DNA from: Dehalococcoidia bacterium
GTDB taxonomy: Bacteria; Chloroflexota; Dehalococcoidia; Lucifugimonadales; UBA3495
DNA length: 64,000 nucleotides
Assembly: GCA_022827095.1 (NCBI GenBank)
Contig: JAJDTP010000021.1
Coordinates: forward strand, 1 to 64,000
Direction: 5' to 3'
Shown: positions 28,331-37,715 of the stretch, piece after piece
Layout of the letters: the number at the start of each line of letters is the position of its first letter
How positions within the stretch are numbered: position 1 is the stretch's first letter
Notes under the pieces: generated by a model
Seen by the model: the letters and a program-made list of their open reading frames with translations, nothing else
Told to the model about the DNA's origin: nothing
Databases searched by the model: none
Translations under genes and position numbers: made by a program

Positions 28331-29533
28331 CTACCACGCGGAGCGCAGCACTGCCTCCAGTTCTTCGGCTCCGTTCACTGGCCGCACGTTCCGGTGCAGG
28401 CCGAAGTCGGTCAACGCATCCTCCGCGATTCGAGGGATCCCCTCGGCCGGGACGCCGACGTCGCGCAGCCGCACGGGCATTCCGACGGCTTCAAAGAACC
28501 CCGTCACCGCCGCCGCCGCTGAATCGGCGGCATCCTGATCGCTGTCGCCGCGCTCACGGACACCGAGGGCGTCTGCCACCCGGGCCTGCCCGGCCGCGTT
28601 GAAGTCCCGGTTGAACCTCATTCCGGGCCCGGTCGTTATCGAGTACGCCGCGCCGTGGTCGCAGTCCGGATACCGGGTGTCCAGGCTGTGCGCCAGCGCG
28701 CTGACCACGCCGAGGGCCGATCCACTGGCTCCCGTGTCCCACGCGCGGTTGTACATGAACGACGCCGCGCACAGGTTGACCCGGGCGGTGCCATCCCCGT
28801 CGGATTTGCGAACCAACGGGATATTCTCCACCAGGAGGCCCAGCGCGGAAAGTAGATCCGCCGCGGCCATGGGATTGACCCGCGGCGCCTGCAGGGCGCT
28901 GATTACCCCGCTGAACAGCGAGCCCGACGCGCTGATGCACAAGTCCGCCGGCGCGGTCAGGAGGGCATCGGAGTCCCAGATCACTGCGGCAGGCCGTGTC
29001 TTGGGGTCAAACATCTCCAGGCGGTGGCCCGTGTCAGCGTCGATGACGGCGGTGCCGGCCCGCGTCGCCGCGGTGGTAGGCGTCGTCAGCACCAGGATGT
29101 TGGGTATCTTGGGCGCCATCAATCGCGGACTTACCGGCGGCCGTCCTTCCGGATATTTCGTGGCATGATCGCGCGGGTGGCCTCCTTCAGCCAGCATGAT
29201 GATGATGGCCCGGGCGGTCACCACCGCGCTGCCGCCTCCGACGGCGACGATCAGGTCGGCTCCCGCTTCGCGGGCCATCGCCGCGCCCTGAATGACCGAC
29301 GGCACGGGCGATCCAGCCTGCACACCGTCGAATATCCCGGCCGGCCTCTCTCCCAAAGCCTCGGTTACTCGCTCCAGCAGATCCGTGCGTCTGGCAACCG
29401 ATTGCCCGCAAACCACAAAGGGCCGGACCGCGCCGGTTCGCTGCACCGCCGCCGAAAGGTTGGACAAAGCGTCATCGCCGGCGAAAACGCGAACCGGATA
29501 GGCCACGTGGCGAAACGGGGGAACAGTTGTCAT
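28331..29533 (-). CDS. iron-containing alcohol dehydrogenase-fold protein with altered metal site
   Basis: ADLIVAVGGGSAVVTARAI, TTPTTAATRAGTAV, C-terminal SALAHSLDTRYPDCDHGAAYSI. Confidence 0.75.
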   Translation of the reverse strand: MTTVPPFRHVAYPVRVFAGDDALSNLSAAVQRTGAVRPFVVCGQSVARRTDLLERVTEALGERPAGIFDGVQAGSPVPSVIQGAAMAREAGADLIVAVGGGSAVVTARAIIIMLAEGGHPRDHATKYPEGRPPVSPRLMAPKIPNILVLTTPTTAATRAGTAVIDADTGHRLEMFDPKTRPAAVIWDSDALLTAPADLCISASGSLFSGVISALQAPRVNPMAAADLLSALGLLVENIPLVRKSDGDGTARVNLCAASFMYNRAWDTGASGSALGVVSALAHSLDTRYPDCDHGAAYSITTGPGMRFNRDFNAAGQARVADALGVRERGDSDQDAADSAAAAVTGFFEAVGMPVRLRDVGVPAEGIPRIAEDALTDFGLHRNVRPVNGAEELEAVLRSAW

Positions 29534-29645
29534 AATCGAACCTCGCCGGTTGGTAGGATGCTATAGGCTGTACGGCGGCGGATGGCCAGTGTACTACCTG
29601 GCTCGTGGGCTCGCCACGAAGGTCTGCTAAAATCGATTGGACAGC

Positions 29646-30110
29646 ATGACTGACCACCGATCAAATTCACCCTCCGGCACGCTGCCGGCCCGCCTGGGCC
29701 GATACCGCAACCAGGCGGTTCGGCTGCAGGAGTCCGCTCACGTCGCAATGCAACGGGGGCAATGGAGCCAGGCGGAAGATCTGATCTGGGGAAGCCTGGT
29801 CGCGGCGTCCCGGGGCGTCGCGTTGTGGTACGGGGAAGACGTCAGTGACGACGCCAGGCTCAAGGAATTTGTGAAGCGCGTCGGCGAGGAGGAGAAGGAC
29901 CGATACATCCGTGACGCATTCGACCACCTGTCGGCCCTGGCCGATGCCGCCGAGCGGGTGCGCGAAAGGCGGACCCGGGTCGACTATCTGATACTCGCCA
30001 TGGATGACCTGGACGAGGGTATCGACCGCCTGGTGGCCCGAATACCGGGTGGCGACGACTTCCTGCCCTCGGCCGACCCCGATGACGATGTTGCCGATTT
30101 CGGCGGGTGA
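29646..30110 (+). CDS. PaREP1/HEPN-like helical protein
   Basis: LQESAHVAMQRGQWSQAEDLIWGSLVAASRGVALWYG..FDHLSALADAAERV, a PaREP1/HEPN-like pattern. Confidence 0.5.
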   Translation: MTDHRSNSPSGTLPARLGRYRNQAVRLQESAHVAMQRGQWSQAEDLIWGSLVAASRGVALWYGEDVSDDARLKEFVKRVGEEEKDRYIRDAFDHLSALADAAERVRERRTRVDYLILAMDDLDEGIDRLVARIPGGDDFLPSADPDDDVADFGG

Positions 30111-30113
30111 AAC

Positions 30114-31505
30114 GTGACTACCGACGGAACCCTCCCCGTGATACTGCGCGCGGTGCCAGACGGCTCCAACGCTGTGCGCTCACCCGTTGCCGAGGCGGGC
30201 ACCGTCGCCATTGAGACCCATGGGTGCAAGCTGAACCAGGCTGACAGCGCCGTCCTGGCGCAGGAGTTCGCCCGCGCCGGTTAAAGGTTGGTTGAACGTC
30301 GCCGAGACGCCGACATCATCGTCGTGAACACGTGCACGGTGACCGCCACCGCAGACTCGAAGGCGCGCCAGGCGCTGCGTGCGGCCCATCGGGCCAATCC
30401 GGATGCCGTGGTCGTTGCTGCTGGGTGCTACCCCGAACGGGCAGCGGATGATCTGCGCCGCATCCCCGAGGTGTCCCTGGTTGTGGGCAACCAGTCGAAG
30501 CCTGATCTCGTGGCGATGGCAGTATCCGAGAGCGCCCGACGCCGGGGGATTGCGGATGATGCCGACCCGCGTGCCGATGATCCGGCTCCGGCAGGTATCC
30601 TTCGTCGCAGCCGGGCGATGGTTAAAATACAGGAAGGCTGCGATCAGGTCTGCGCGTATTGCATCGTACCGAAAGTGAGGGGTCGCGAACGTAGCATCCG
30701 CCCCACCGAAATCGTCGACGTGGTGCGGCGGTATGTGAATTCCGGCTTTAAGGAAATCACACTGACGGGCACGCAACTTGGCACCTATGGGTTCGACCTT
30801 AACGGGGAGGATCTGCCAAGTTTGCTTGATTGGATACTGGGCGAAACCGACCTGCCGAGGCTGCGCGTCTCTTCCCTGCAGGCGCACGAAATCAGCACGG
30901 GCCTCCTGGCGCGTTGGAATGACCCGCGCTTGTGCCCGCACTTCCACGTACCGTTGCAGAGCGGCAGCGACGTCGTGCTCAAGGCCATGCGCCGTCGCTA
31001 TGACACCGACACGTTCCGCAGAGCCGTGGCGAACATCCGCGAACTGTTGCCCGACGCTGCCATCACCACGGACGTGATCGCCGGTTTCCCCGGCGAATCC
31101 GAACATGACCACGCCGCCGGCCTGGGTCTGATTCGCGAGATCAAATTCGCCGACGCCCACGTTTTCCCGTATTCCCAACGCCCCGGCACCTCGGCTCACC
31201 ATATGCCCAACCAGGTCTCTCCTGAGGACAAGCGCCGCCGTGCCGGCGAACTGGCCGCCGCCGCCTCAATTGGATTCCAGGAGTTTCGCGGCCACCTGGC
31301 GGGTACGGTTCGTCCGGTCCTGTGGGAAACGGCTAAACCGGTTGGGGCGGGGACCATGCTGTGGAGCGGGCTCACCGACAATTACGTGCGCGTGTCAGCC
31401 GAGAGCGGCGCGGCGTTGGGCAATCGCATTACACCGGCGCGACTGCGGAATTTGACAGGCAAAACGATGCGGGCGCTAGCGCTGATAGACTCATCGCCTG
31501 AATGA
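30114..31505 (+). pseudogene. mtaB: tRNA (N6-threonylcarbamoyladenosine(37)-C2)-methylthiotransferase MtaB interrupted by in-frame TAA (30282-30284)
   Basis: VAIETHGCKLNQADSAVLAQEFARAG*RLVERRRDADIIVVNTCTVTATADSKARQ..VKIQEGCDQVCAYCIVPKVRG; same frame before and after the stop. Confidence 0.85.
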
Positions 31506-31732
31506 TCCTGGCTGAGAATCTGGGGAGGTGCCGGCTGATAGGCGAGGGTAGCCCGGCAGTCCGCTGAGCGGATTCCCTTACGGTATAATGGACGCCCGCC
31601 GGTTGGGAGCATGGTTGGCGGTCGGCGTCGTGCGTGCCTTTCGCGTTGATACACAGCGCGACGCCTGGTTGCAGAGTGCGATAACCGCCTATGACTGTCA
31701 TGGGGCCGGCCCTCAAATCTACAGGTGAATGG

Positions 31733-32698
31733 ATGACAGACGACGTAATCCTGCGCGTACAGGATTTGCAAACCCACTTCTTCACGCGGACCGGCGTGGT
31801 TAAAGCGGTAGACGGCATCAGCTTTGAGCTAAAGCGCGGCGAGACCCTGGGCATCGTTGGCGAATCCGGCTCGGGCAAGAGCATGACCGCGTGGTCGATT
31901 CTGGGGATGGTGCCCCACCCGGGCCGCATCGTCGGGGGAAGTATCAATTATCTGGGCGACAACCTGCTGGAAAAGAGCCGTGGCGAAATGCGAGATATCC
32001 GCGGGTCGGGCATCTGTATGGTCATGCAGGACCCGCTGACCTCACTGAACCCGGTGTTCACCGTGGGAGACCAGTTGGTCGAATCGTTGCGCATGGAATA
32101 CAACGAGCCCCGCCGATCCCTGCGCGACCGCGCGATCAGACTGTTGGAAAACGTGCGCATTCCGGCCGCCGAAGATCGATTGACCAACTTTCCGCATCAG
32201 ATGAGCGGCGGCATGCGCCAACGAGTGGTCGGCGCGATATCCATAGCGCGCGCGCCGAACCTCCTGATCGCGGATGAGCCGACCACCTCGCTGGACGCGA
32301 CCATCCAGTTGCAATATCTCCGACTCCTTAAGGACATCCAGGAGCAGACCGGCGCGGCGATTATCTTCATCACCCACGACTTCGGCATCGTGGCCCGCAT
32401 GTGCGACCGGGTGGCCGTCATGTACGCCGGACGCATCGTGGAACAGTCCGACGTGGAGGATATGTTCGACCGACCGGCCCATCCCTACACTGAGGCGTTG
32501 CTCGAATCCGTGCCCGATCTGGACACCGACGTCGACATGCTGCCTTCTATCGATGGCCAGCCGCCGTCCCTGGACGCTCTGCCGCAGGGGTGTTCATTCG
32601 CGCCGCGCTGTCCTTACGCGTGGGACCGCTGCAACGAATACCCGCTGGAATTCACAGTGGCCCCCGGTCACGTGTCGCGGTGCTGGAGGGCGGAATAA
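31733..32698 (+). CDS. peptide/nickel ABC transporter ATP-binding protein (OppD/DppD-like)
   Basis: GIVGESGSGKSMTAWSILGM, PHQMSGGMRQRVVGAISIARAPNLLIADEPTTSLDATIQ. Confidence 0.9.
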   Translation: MTDDVILRVQDLQTHFFTRTGVVKAVDGISFELKRGETLGIVGESGSGKSMTAWSILGMVPHPGRIVGGSINYLGDNLLEKSRGEMRDIRGSGICMVMQDPLTSLNPVFTVGDQLVESLRMEYNEPRRSLRDRAIRLLENVRIPAAEDRLTNFPHQMSGGMRQRVVGAISIARAPNLLIADEPTTSLDATIQLQYLRLLKDIQEQTGAAIIFITHDFGIVARMCDRVAVMYAGRIVEQSDVEDMFDRPAHPYTEALLESVPDLDTDVDMLPSIDGQPPSLDALPQGCSFAPRCPYAWDRCNEYPLEFTVAPGHVSRCWRAE

Positions 32699-33735
32699 TG
32701 GTTACCACTGCTTCTGAAATCGCGGGGACTTCGACCGGCTCCGGCGAACAACCGCTGGTACGGTTGGAGGGCATCCGCCGCCACTTTCCGATATTTCGGG
32801 GCAACGTGCTCCGGCGGCGAACCGGAACGGTGAAAGCCGTCGACGGCATCTCGATCAACATCATGCCGGGCGAGACGTACAGCCTGGTTGGGGAATCGGG
32901 CTGCGGGAAGACCACCACCAGCCGCATGTTGCTTATGGCGGACCAGCCCACCGAAGGCAGCATTTATTTCGACGACCGCCCGATGAACCAGTTCTCTGGA
33001 GCTGAGCGCAGAAACTTCAAGGCCTCGGTCCAGGCCGTGTTCCAGGATCCATGGAGCTCTCTGAACCCCAGGATGCGGGTCGACCACATCGTTTCGGAAC
33101 CGTTGATCACCCACCAGCGCCTCAGCCGTTCGGCAGTCCGCGCCCAGGTCCAGGAACTGCTCCAGGTGGTCGGACTGCACCCGTTCCACGCGGAGCGGTA
33201 TCCTCACGAATTCAGCGGCGGCCAGCGGCAGAGGATCGCCATTGCCCGGGCGCTGTCCACGCGTCCCAAGCTGATCGTGCTGGACGAACCGGTGTCCGCC
33301 CTGGACGTGTCAATACGCGCCCAGATTTTGAACCTGCTGAAGGAACTCCAATCCACCTACGAGCTCAGCTATCTGCTGATCGCGCACAACCTCGCCACGG
33401 TGCGCTATATGAGCCACATGGTGGGCGTGATGTACCTGGGCAAGATCGTGGAGGAAGCACCGCCCATCGAACTGTTCACCAACGCTCAGCACCCCTACAC
33501 CCGCGCCCTGATCTCCGCTTCTCTGCCGGCACACCCGAGGCGCCAGCGCGAGGAGATAGTGCTCACCGGAGAGGTACCCTCGCCGTTGAATCCGCCGACC
33601 GGGTGCACGTTCCATCCTCGTTGTCCCTTCGTCATGGACCGCTGCTCGGTAGACGTACCGATCCTGACGGCATACACCCCCGGCCACGCTACCGCCTGCC
33701 ACCTGTACGACGAAGGGGAGGCCAATACCTGCTAG
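32698..33735 (+). CDS. peptide ABC transporter ATP-binding protein (OppF/DppF-like)
   Basis: LVGESGCGKTTTSRMLL, YPHEFSGGQRQRIAIARALSTRPKLIVLDEPVSALDVS; TAATG overlap with upstream gene. Confidence 0.9.
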   Translation: MVTTASEIAGTSTGSGEQPLVRLEGIRRHFPIFRGNVLRRRTGTVKAVDGISINIMPGETYSLVGESGCGKTTTSRMLLMADQPTEGSIYFDDRPMNQFSGAERRNFKASVQAVFQDPWSSLNPRMRVDHIVSEPLITHQRLSRSAVRAQVQELLQVVGLHPFHAERYPHEFSGGQRQRIAIARALSTRPKLIVLDEPVSALDVSIRAQILNLLKELQSTYELSYLLIAHNLATVRYMSHMVGVMYLGKIVEEAPPIELFTNAQHPYTRALISASLPAHPRRQREEIVLTGEVPSPLNPPTGCTFHPRCPFVMDRCSVDVPILTAYTPGHATACHLYDEGEANTC

Positions 33736-33763
33736 TCCCGCGAACCCGAGCAAAAACTTTGAC

Positions 33764-33835
33764 GCAACGCAGCGCCGGCATTGGTGTTCGCACCGGCCGG
33801 CGCTGAACTGTTGCACGGCTGGAATTTTGCAGCCG
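33764..33835. other. structured intergenic region: hairpin with TTCG tetraloop followed by a second hairpin
   Basis: CAGCGCCGGC..GGTG-TTCG-CACC..GCCGGCGCTG (33770-33805), flanked by GCAAC/GTTGC; then GGCTG..CAGCC. Confidence 0.5.
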
Positions 33836-34019
33836 GCCCTCGATGCGCAACATCTTGCGGCGGTATCGGGCTCGCAGATAGGCTATGAAGTCTCAATATG
33901 ACAAGGATTTACATATTTGAAACACGGATACCACCACTGGGTGGAGTATAATCGCCGGGTCGAATTCGCCGAAACGGCGGGTTGGATTGCGATTATCGCA
34001 ACTTAGCGGGAGCAGGTAG

Positions 34020-35405
34020 TTGATTCAGGCGAGCGAGCTGGCCCATCCGATCCGGTTGGTGCGCGGGATGTTCTACGGGTGGTGGCTGGCCGTCACTGGC
34101 GCCCTGATCATGGTGATCGGCACGGTGCCCCTGTTTCAGGCGCTGTCGCTGTGGTTGCCGGTTCTGTCCCAGAACTTCGGGTGGACCCCGTTCCAGCTGT
34201 CATGGGCATTCACGCTGACGCGCGTGGAAGGCACGGTGATGGGACCCATCGCCGGATGGTGCGTCGATAAACTGGGGCCGCGCAAGATGGTAGCCATCGG
34301 GTTGGTGATATTCGCCGGCGGCTTCGTGCTGTTCAGCCGCACCGACAGCCTTTGGATGTTCTATTTGGCCTTCGTGGTGGTCAGCCTTGGAGCTGGGCTC
34401 GGTTCCTGGCTGCCGGCCAACACCGCGCTGAACAACTGGTTCCGCCTGCGCCGCTCGACCGCGATGTCCATACCCATGTTGGGCTTCGGCATCGGGGGCG
34501 TTTTCGTTGTTCCGCTCATGGCATGGGCGATGGGTTGGGACGTCAAAACCGGCGTGGAGATACCGGGCCGGCTCGGTTGGCAGAACACCGCGTTGCTGGT
34601 GGGCGCAATCGGCCTGGTGGCGTCGGTGCCTCTGGCGATGCTGGTGCGCAACCGCCCTGAGGATTACGGCATGCACCCGGACGGCATTGATCCGGAAGCT
34701 GCCGGATCCTCCGGCCGTCAGCGCACCGCCAACGGCGGCGGAATCGTCGCGCCGGATTACACCTGGCAGGAGGCGATCCGAACGCGCGCTTTCTGGCTCA
34801 TCACCATGGGGCACGCCAGTTCGTCCATCATCATCATCAGCGTGATGTTCTACCTGGGCCTCCTGATGGTGGAACGCGGCTTTGGACTGGGGCAAATCAG
34901 CGGGGTCATTTCGGCGCAGACCGCCGTGTCCACAGCCTTCATTTTGGTGGGCGGAATAGTCGGCGACCGCGTACCGATACGATTGGCCATCTTCGGATTT
35001 TCTTTCCTGCAGTCTATCGCCATGGTCGTTCTCCTGACGGCCGAAACCCTGCCCATGTTCTACCTGTTCACCGTGCTGATGGGGATAGGGTTCGGCGGCA
35101 GAACCCCGCTCACCACGGCCATTCGTGGCGTGTATTTTGGGCGCAGCAACTTCGCCCGGATCACCGGCATTTCCATGATACCTATGAACATAATGTTCAT
35201 CGTGGTGGTGCCTTATGTTGCGTGGATGCAGGAATTCATCACCGGCAGCTACACGTTGCCGCTGGCCTCAATCGCTGCCGTCAGCGCCGTCGGCTCCGTG
35301 ATGTTCCTATTCCTGGGCAACCCGCGGTTGTCGCCGTCGCAGCGACGCCGCGCCGACGTGCAAAGGCTGGTAACGCAGGGGGCATCAACGGGATCCGCCA
35401 ACTGA
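34020..35405 (+). CDS. MFS transporter (OFA/MCT-like)
   Basis: MFYGWWLAVTGALIMVIGTVPLFQALSLWLPVL.., 12-TM pattern. Confidence 0.85.
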   Translation: MIQASELAHPIRLVRGMFYGWWLAVTGALIMVIGTVPLFQALSLWLPVLSQNFGWTPFQLSWAFTLTRVEGTVMGPIAGWCVDKLGPRKMVAIGLVIFAGGFVLFSRTDSLWMFYLAFVVVSLGAGLGSWLPANTALNNWFRLRRSTAMSIPMLGFGIGGVFVVPLMAWAMGWDVKTGVEIPGRLGWQNTALLVGAIGLVASVPLAMLVRNRPEDYGMHPDGIDPEAAGSSGRQRTANGGGIVAPDYTWQEAIRTRAFWLITMGHASSSIIIISVMFYLGLLMVERGFGLGQISGVISAQTAVSTAFILVGGIVGDRVPIRLAIFGFSFLQSIAMVVLLTAETLPMFYLFTVLMGIGFGGRTPLTTAIRGVYFGRSNFARITGISMIPMNIMFIVVVPYVAWMQEFITGSYTLPLASIAAVSAVGSVMFLFLGNPRLSPSQRRRADVQRLVTQGASTGSAN

Positions 35406-36700
35406 TGCAAGACCCGTTACCGGCTCCCGATTTCATACGCCGCCTGACCGGCGGCGTTTTCTATGGCTGGCGGTTGGTCGTCATCGGTGCGTTGGTCGTG
35501 GCCGCCGCGGGCCGGAATAGCAGCTTGTCTCTTTTTGGGCAGTACTTTTTCGCGCTGCACCGGCCGTTTTCAGGTGCTCAGCTTGCCGAGTGGTCCGATT
35601 ATCTCTATCACGCGTTGGCTGCGGTCGGCGCGTTGCTTCCTCCCGTCGTTGGCGTGATGGTTGACCGGAGCGGTTCCCGAAAGCCGATGCTGATCGGCTT
35701 GCCCATGGTTGGGATTGGCCTGCTGCTGGCGGGGTTGGCTCCCAGGGTCGCACCCGTCGTGGTGTCAATGCCCCTGGTTCTCTTCGGCTCCCCGTTGGCG
35801 GCTTTCGTGCCGGCCGCAACTGCCGTCAACCACTGGTTCAGGCGGAGCCGCCCAATGGCCATCGCACTGGTGATGCTGGGTGCCGCCGCTGCCGGCGCAG
35901 TGGCGGATCAAGTAGACGGCTCAGCGGACCCGACGCCGGTCATCGCCACCGGAGTGGTGGTCCTGGCCGTCGCTCTGCCGCTGGCGCTCCTGGTGCGCAA
36001 CCGCCCTGAGCCGCATGGAGAACACCCCGATGGCATTGAACCGAAGGACGATGAACCGGTACCGGAATACACCGTCAGGGAGGCCATCCGGTCGCGGGAG
36101 TTCTGGATGCTCGTGGTCGCCGTCGCCTGCCTGAGCGCGGCCAGCTCGATCATCAAGTTGGGGGTGATCTTCCCGGCAGACGGGGACATCGCGCCCGTAC
36201 TGTCGGACGAATTGTCCACTCTACACACGGTCATCCACATGGTGTTCATATTGGTGGGGGCATACGTGGGCGCCAGGGAGCCGTTGCGGAAGGGTTTGAT
36301 CTGGTTCGCGGTGGCGCATCTGTCAGCTCTTGCGACCCTGCTGGCGGCAAACGGGATCTTGTTCTTTGTCCTGGCCGCCGCCCTCCTGGGCGTGGGAACA
36401 GGGGGAGTGCAAGTCCTATCCATAGTCGCGTTGGGCGCGTATTTCGGCCGGTACCGGTTCGCGACTGTTTTGGGGATTTATCTTGTCGTCTCCGCGATGT
36501 TGTCGGGCGCAGCCAACTCAGGAGCGTTTTTGCTCAACAACCTTACCCACCTCGGCCCCCCGACGATGGTCGCGTCAGGCGTGTTTGTAGCAATCGGTGT
36601 CGGAGCATACCTGGTGATGCGCGACCCGCAAACGTCGCCGTCCCAGACTCTCGAGGGGGCGGCGGAGCAACCGGGCGATCAGACGGCCCCGCTTCCGTAA
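35405..36700 (+). CDS. MFS transporter, tandem paralogue
   Basis: GGVFYGWRLVVIGALVVAAAGRNSSLSLFGQYFF..; TGATG overlap with upstream MFS. Confidence 0.82.
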   Translation: MQDPLPAPDFIRRLTGGVFYGWRLVVIGALVVAAAGRNSSLSLFGQYFFALHRPFSGAQLAEWSDYLYHALAAVGALLPPVVGVMVDRSGSRKPMLIGLPMVGIGLLLAGLAPRVAPVVVSMPLVLFGSPLAAFVPAATAVNHWFRRSRPMAIALVMLGAAAAGAVADQVDGSADPTPVIATGVVVLAVALPLALLVRNRPEPHGEHPDGIEPKDDEPVPEYTVREAIRSREFWMLVVAVACLSAASSIIKLGVIFPADGDIAPVLSDELSTLHTVIHMVFILVGAYVGAREPLRKGLIWFAVAHLSALATLLAANGILFFVLAAALLGVGTGGVQVLSIVALGAYFGRYRFATVLGIYLVVSAMLSGAANSGAFLLNNLTHLGPPTMVASGVFVAIGVGAYLVMRDPQTSPSQTLEGAAEQPGDQTAPLP

Positions 36701-37659
36701 TTGAATTGGGCCATAACCTCGCCGGCGAACAGGGCCAGCGTCTCCGACGGCGCCGGGTTCGGGAACACGACGAAAAAGTACCGAATGCCGAACTCCACGT
36801 ACTCACTGAGGCGGTCGCAGACTTGCTCCGGTGTGCCGGAAAGGGTGTTGCGCAGGCGATCCGCCTGGTACCCGGTGGCGGTCATCCCCGCATCTTCGGC
36901 GAGACGTGCCACGAGCCGGTCGTACTCGCATTGCGTGGACGCTATTACGCAATCGGCGTTGTGCGTCAGTTCGATGCCCGCAGGATCGCGGCCCGCCACC
37001 TCGGCCGCCTGACTGATTATGCTGGTGTATGCCCGATGCTGTTCAACGGTGTCGTTGGAACCCACGTTGCTGATGTCGGCGGTCCGCCCGATGGTGGGGA
37101 GGACATAACGCGGGCCGTGGCCACCCACCAGAACCGGCGGCGTCGGTCGTTGCGTTGGTTTGGGCTCGATGGACGCGTCCGCGATTTGATAATGCTGTCC
37201 GTTGAAATCGACCACGGGTTCTGTCCAAAGGCGACGGATTATCGTGATGGCTTCCTCGAGCATCTCGCAGCGTTCCCGCGTGGATGGGAACGGCAGTCCG
37301 CTGTGGGTGGTGTCGCTGCGACTGCCGCCAGCTCCGATCCCCAGGGTGACCCGGCCGCCGCTGATAACGTCCAGCGTAGCCACCATCTTTGCGGTCAGCA
37401 CCGGATGACGGTAGGGGTTGGCCAGCACCATGGGCACGGCGCGAATGCGTCGGGTTTGGGCCAGCAGCGCGGTGAGCGTGGTCCAACATTCCAGGGCATC
37501 CACGGTGAGCAGGTCAAACAGGCTGGCGGAATAGTAGCCCAGCCAGTCCGCTTCCTGCCAGATGCGGAGCAGGTCTTCGTACGAGTATCGGTACTGGTTG
37601 ACCCGAACGTTGAATTTGACAGGCGGGTCAGCAGGCGGAGTGGTCATTAGTCCAACCAA
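36679..37659 (-). CDS. LLM class flavin-dependent oxidoreductase
   Basis: YYSASLFDLLTVDALECWTTLTALLAQTRRIRAVPMVLANPYRHPVLTAKMVATLDVISGGRVTLGIGAG. Confidence 0.88.
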   Translation of the reverse strand: MVGLMTTPPADPPVKFNVRVNQYRYSYEDLLRIWQEADWLGYYSASLFDLLTVDALECWTTLTALLAQTRRIRAVPMVLANPYRHPVLTAKMVATLDVISGGRVTLGIGAGGSRSDTTHSGLPFPSTRERCEMLEEAITIIRRLWTEPVVDFNGQHYQIADASIEPKPTQRPTPPVLVGGHGPRYVLPTIGRTADISNVGSNDTVEQHRAYTSIISQAAEVAGRDPAGIELTHNADCVIASTQCEYDRLVARLAEDAGMTATGYQADRLRNTLSGTPEQVCDRLSEYVEFGIRYFFVVFPNPAPSETLALFAGEVMAQFNYGSGAV

Positions 37660-37692
37660 AAAAGGTAGGGGCGAATGATCATTCGCCCCTAC
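37658..37692 (-). terminator. 28-nt perfect palindrome of the GTAGGGGCGA family with T-tract on minus strand
   Basis: GTAGGGGCGAATGATCATTCGCCCCTAC, then CCTTTTTT on the minus strand. Confidence 0.75.
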
Positions 37693-37715
37693 GCGGTCAG
37701 CCGATGTGGTTCGGG

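Noticed and set aside
30282-30284. TAA in mtaB as a selenocysteine or pyrrolysine recoding site
   Set aside because: Sec uses UGA and Pyl UAG; the expected residue here is aromatic, so mutation or sequence error is more likely
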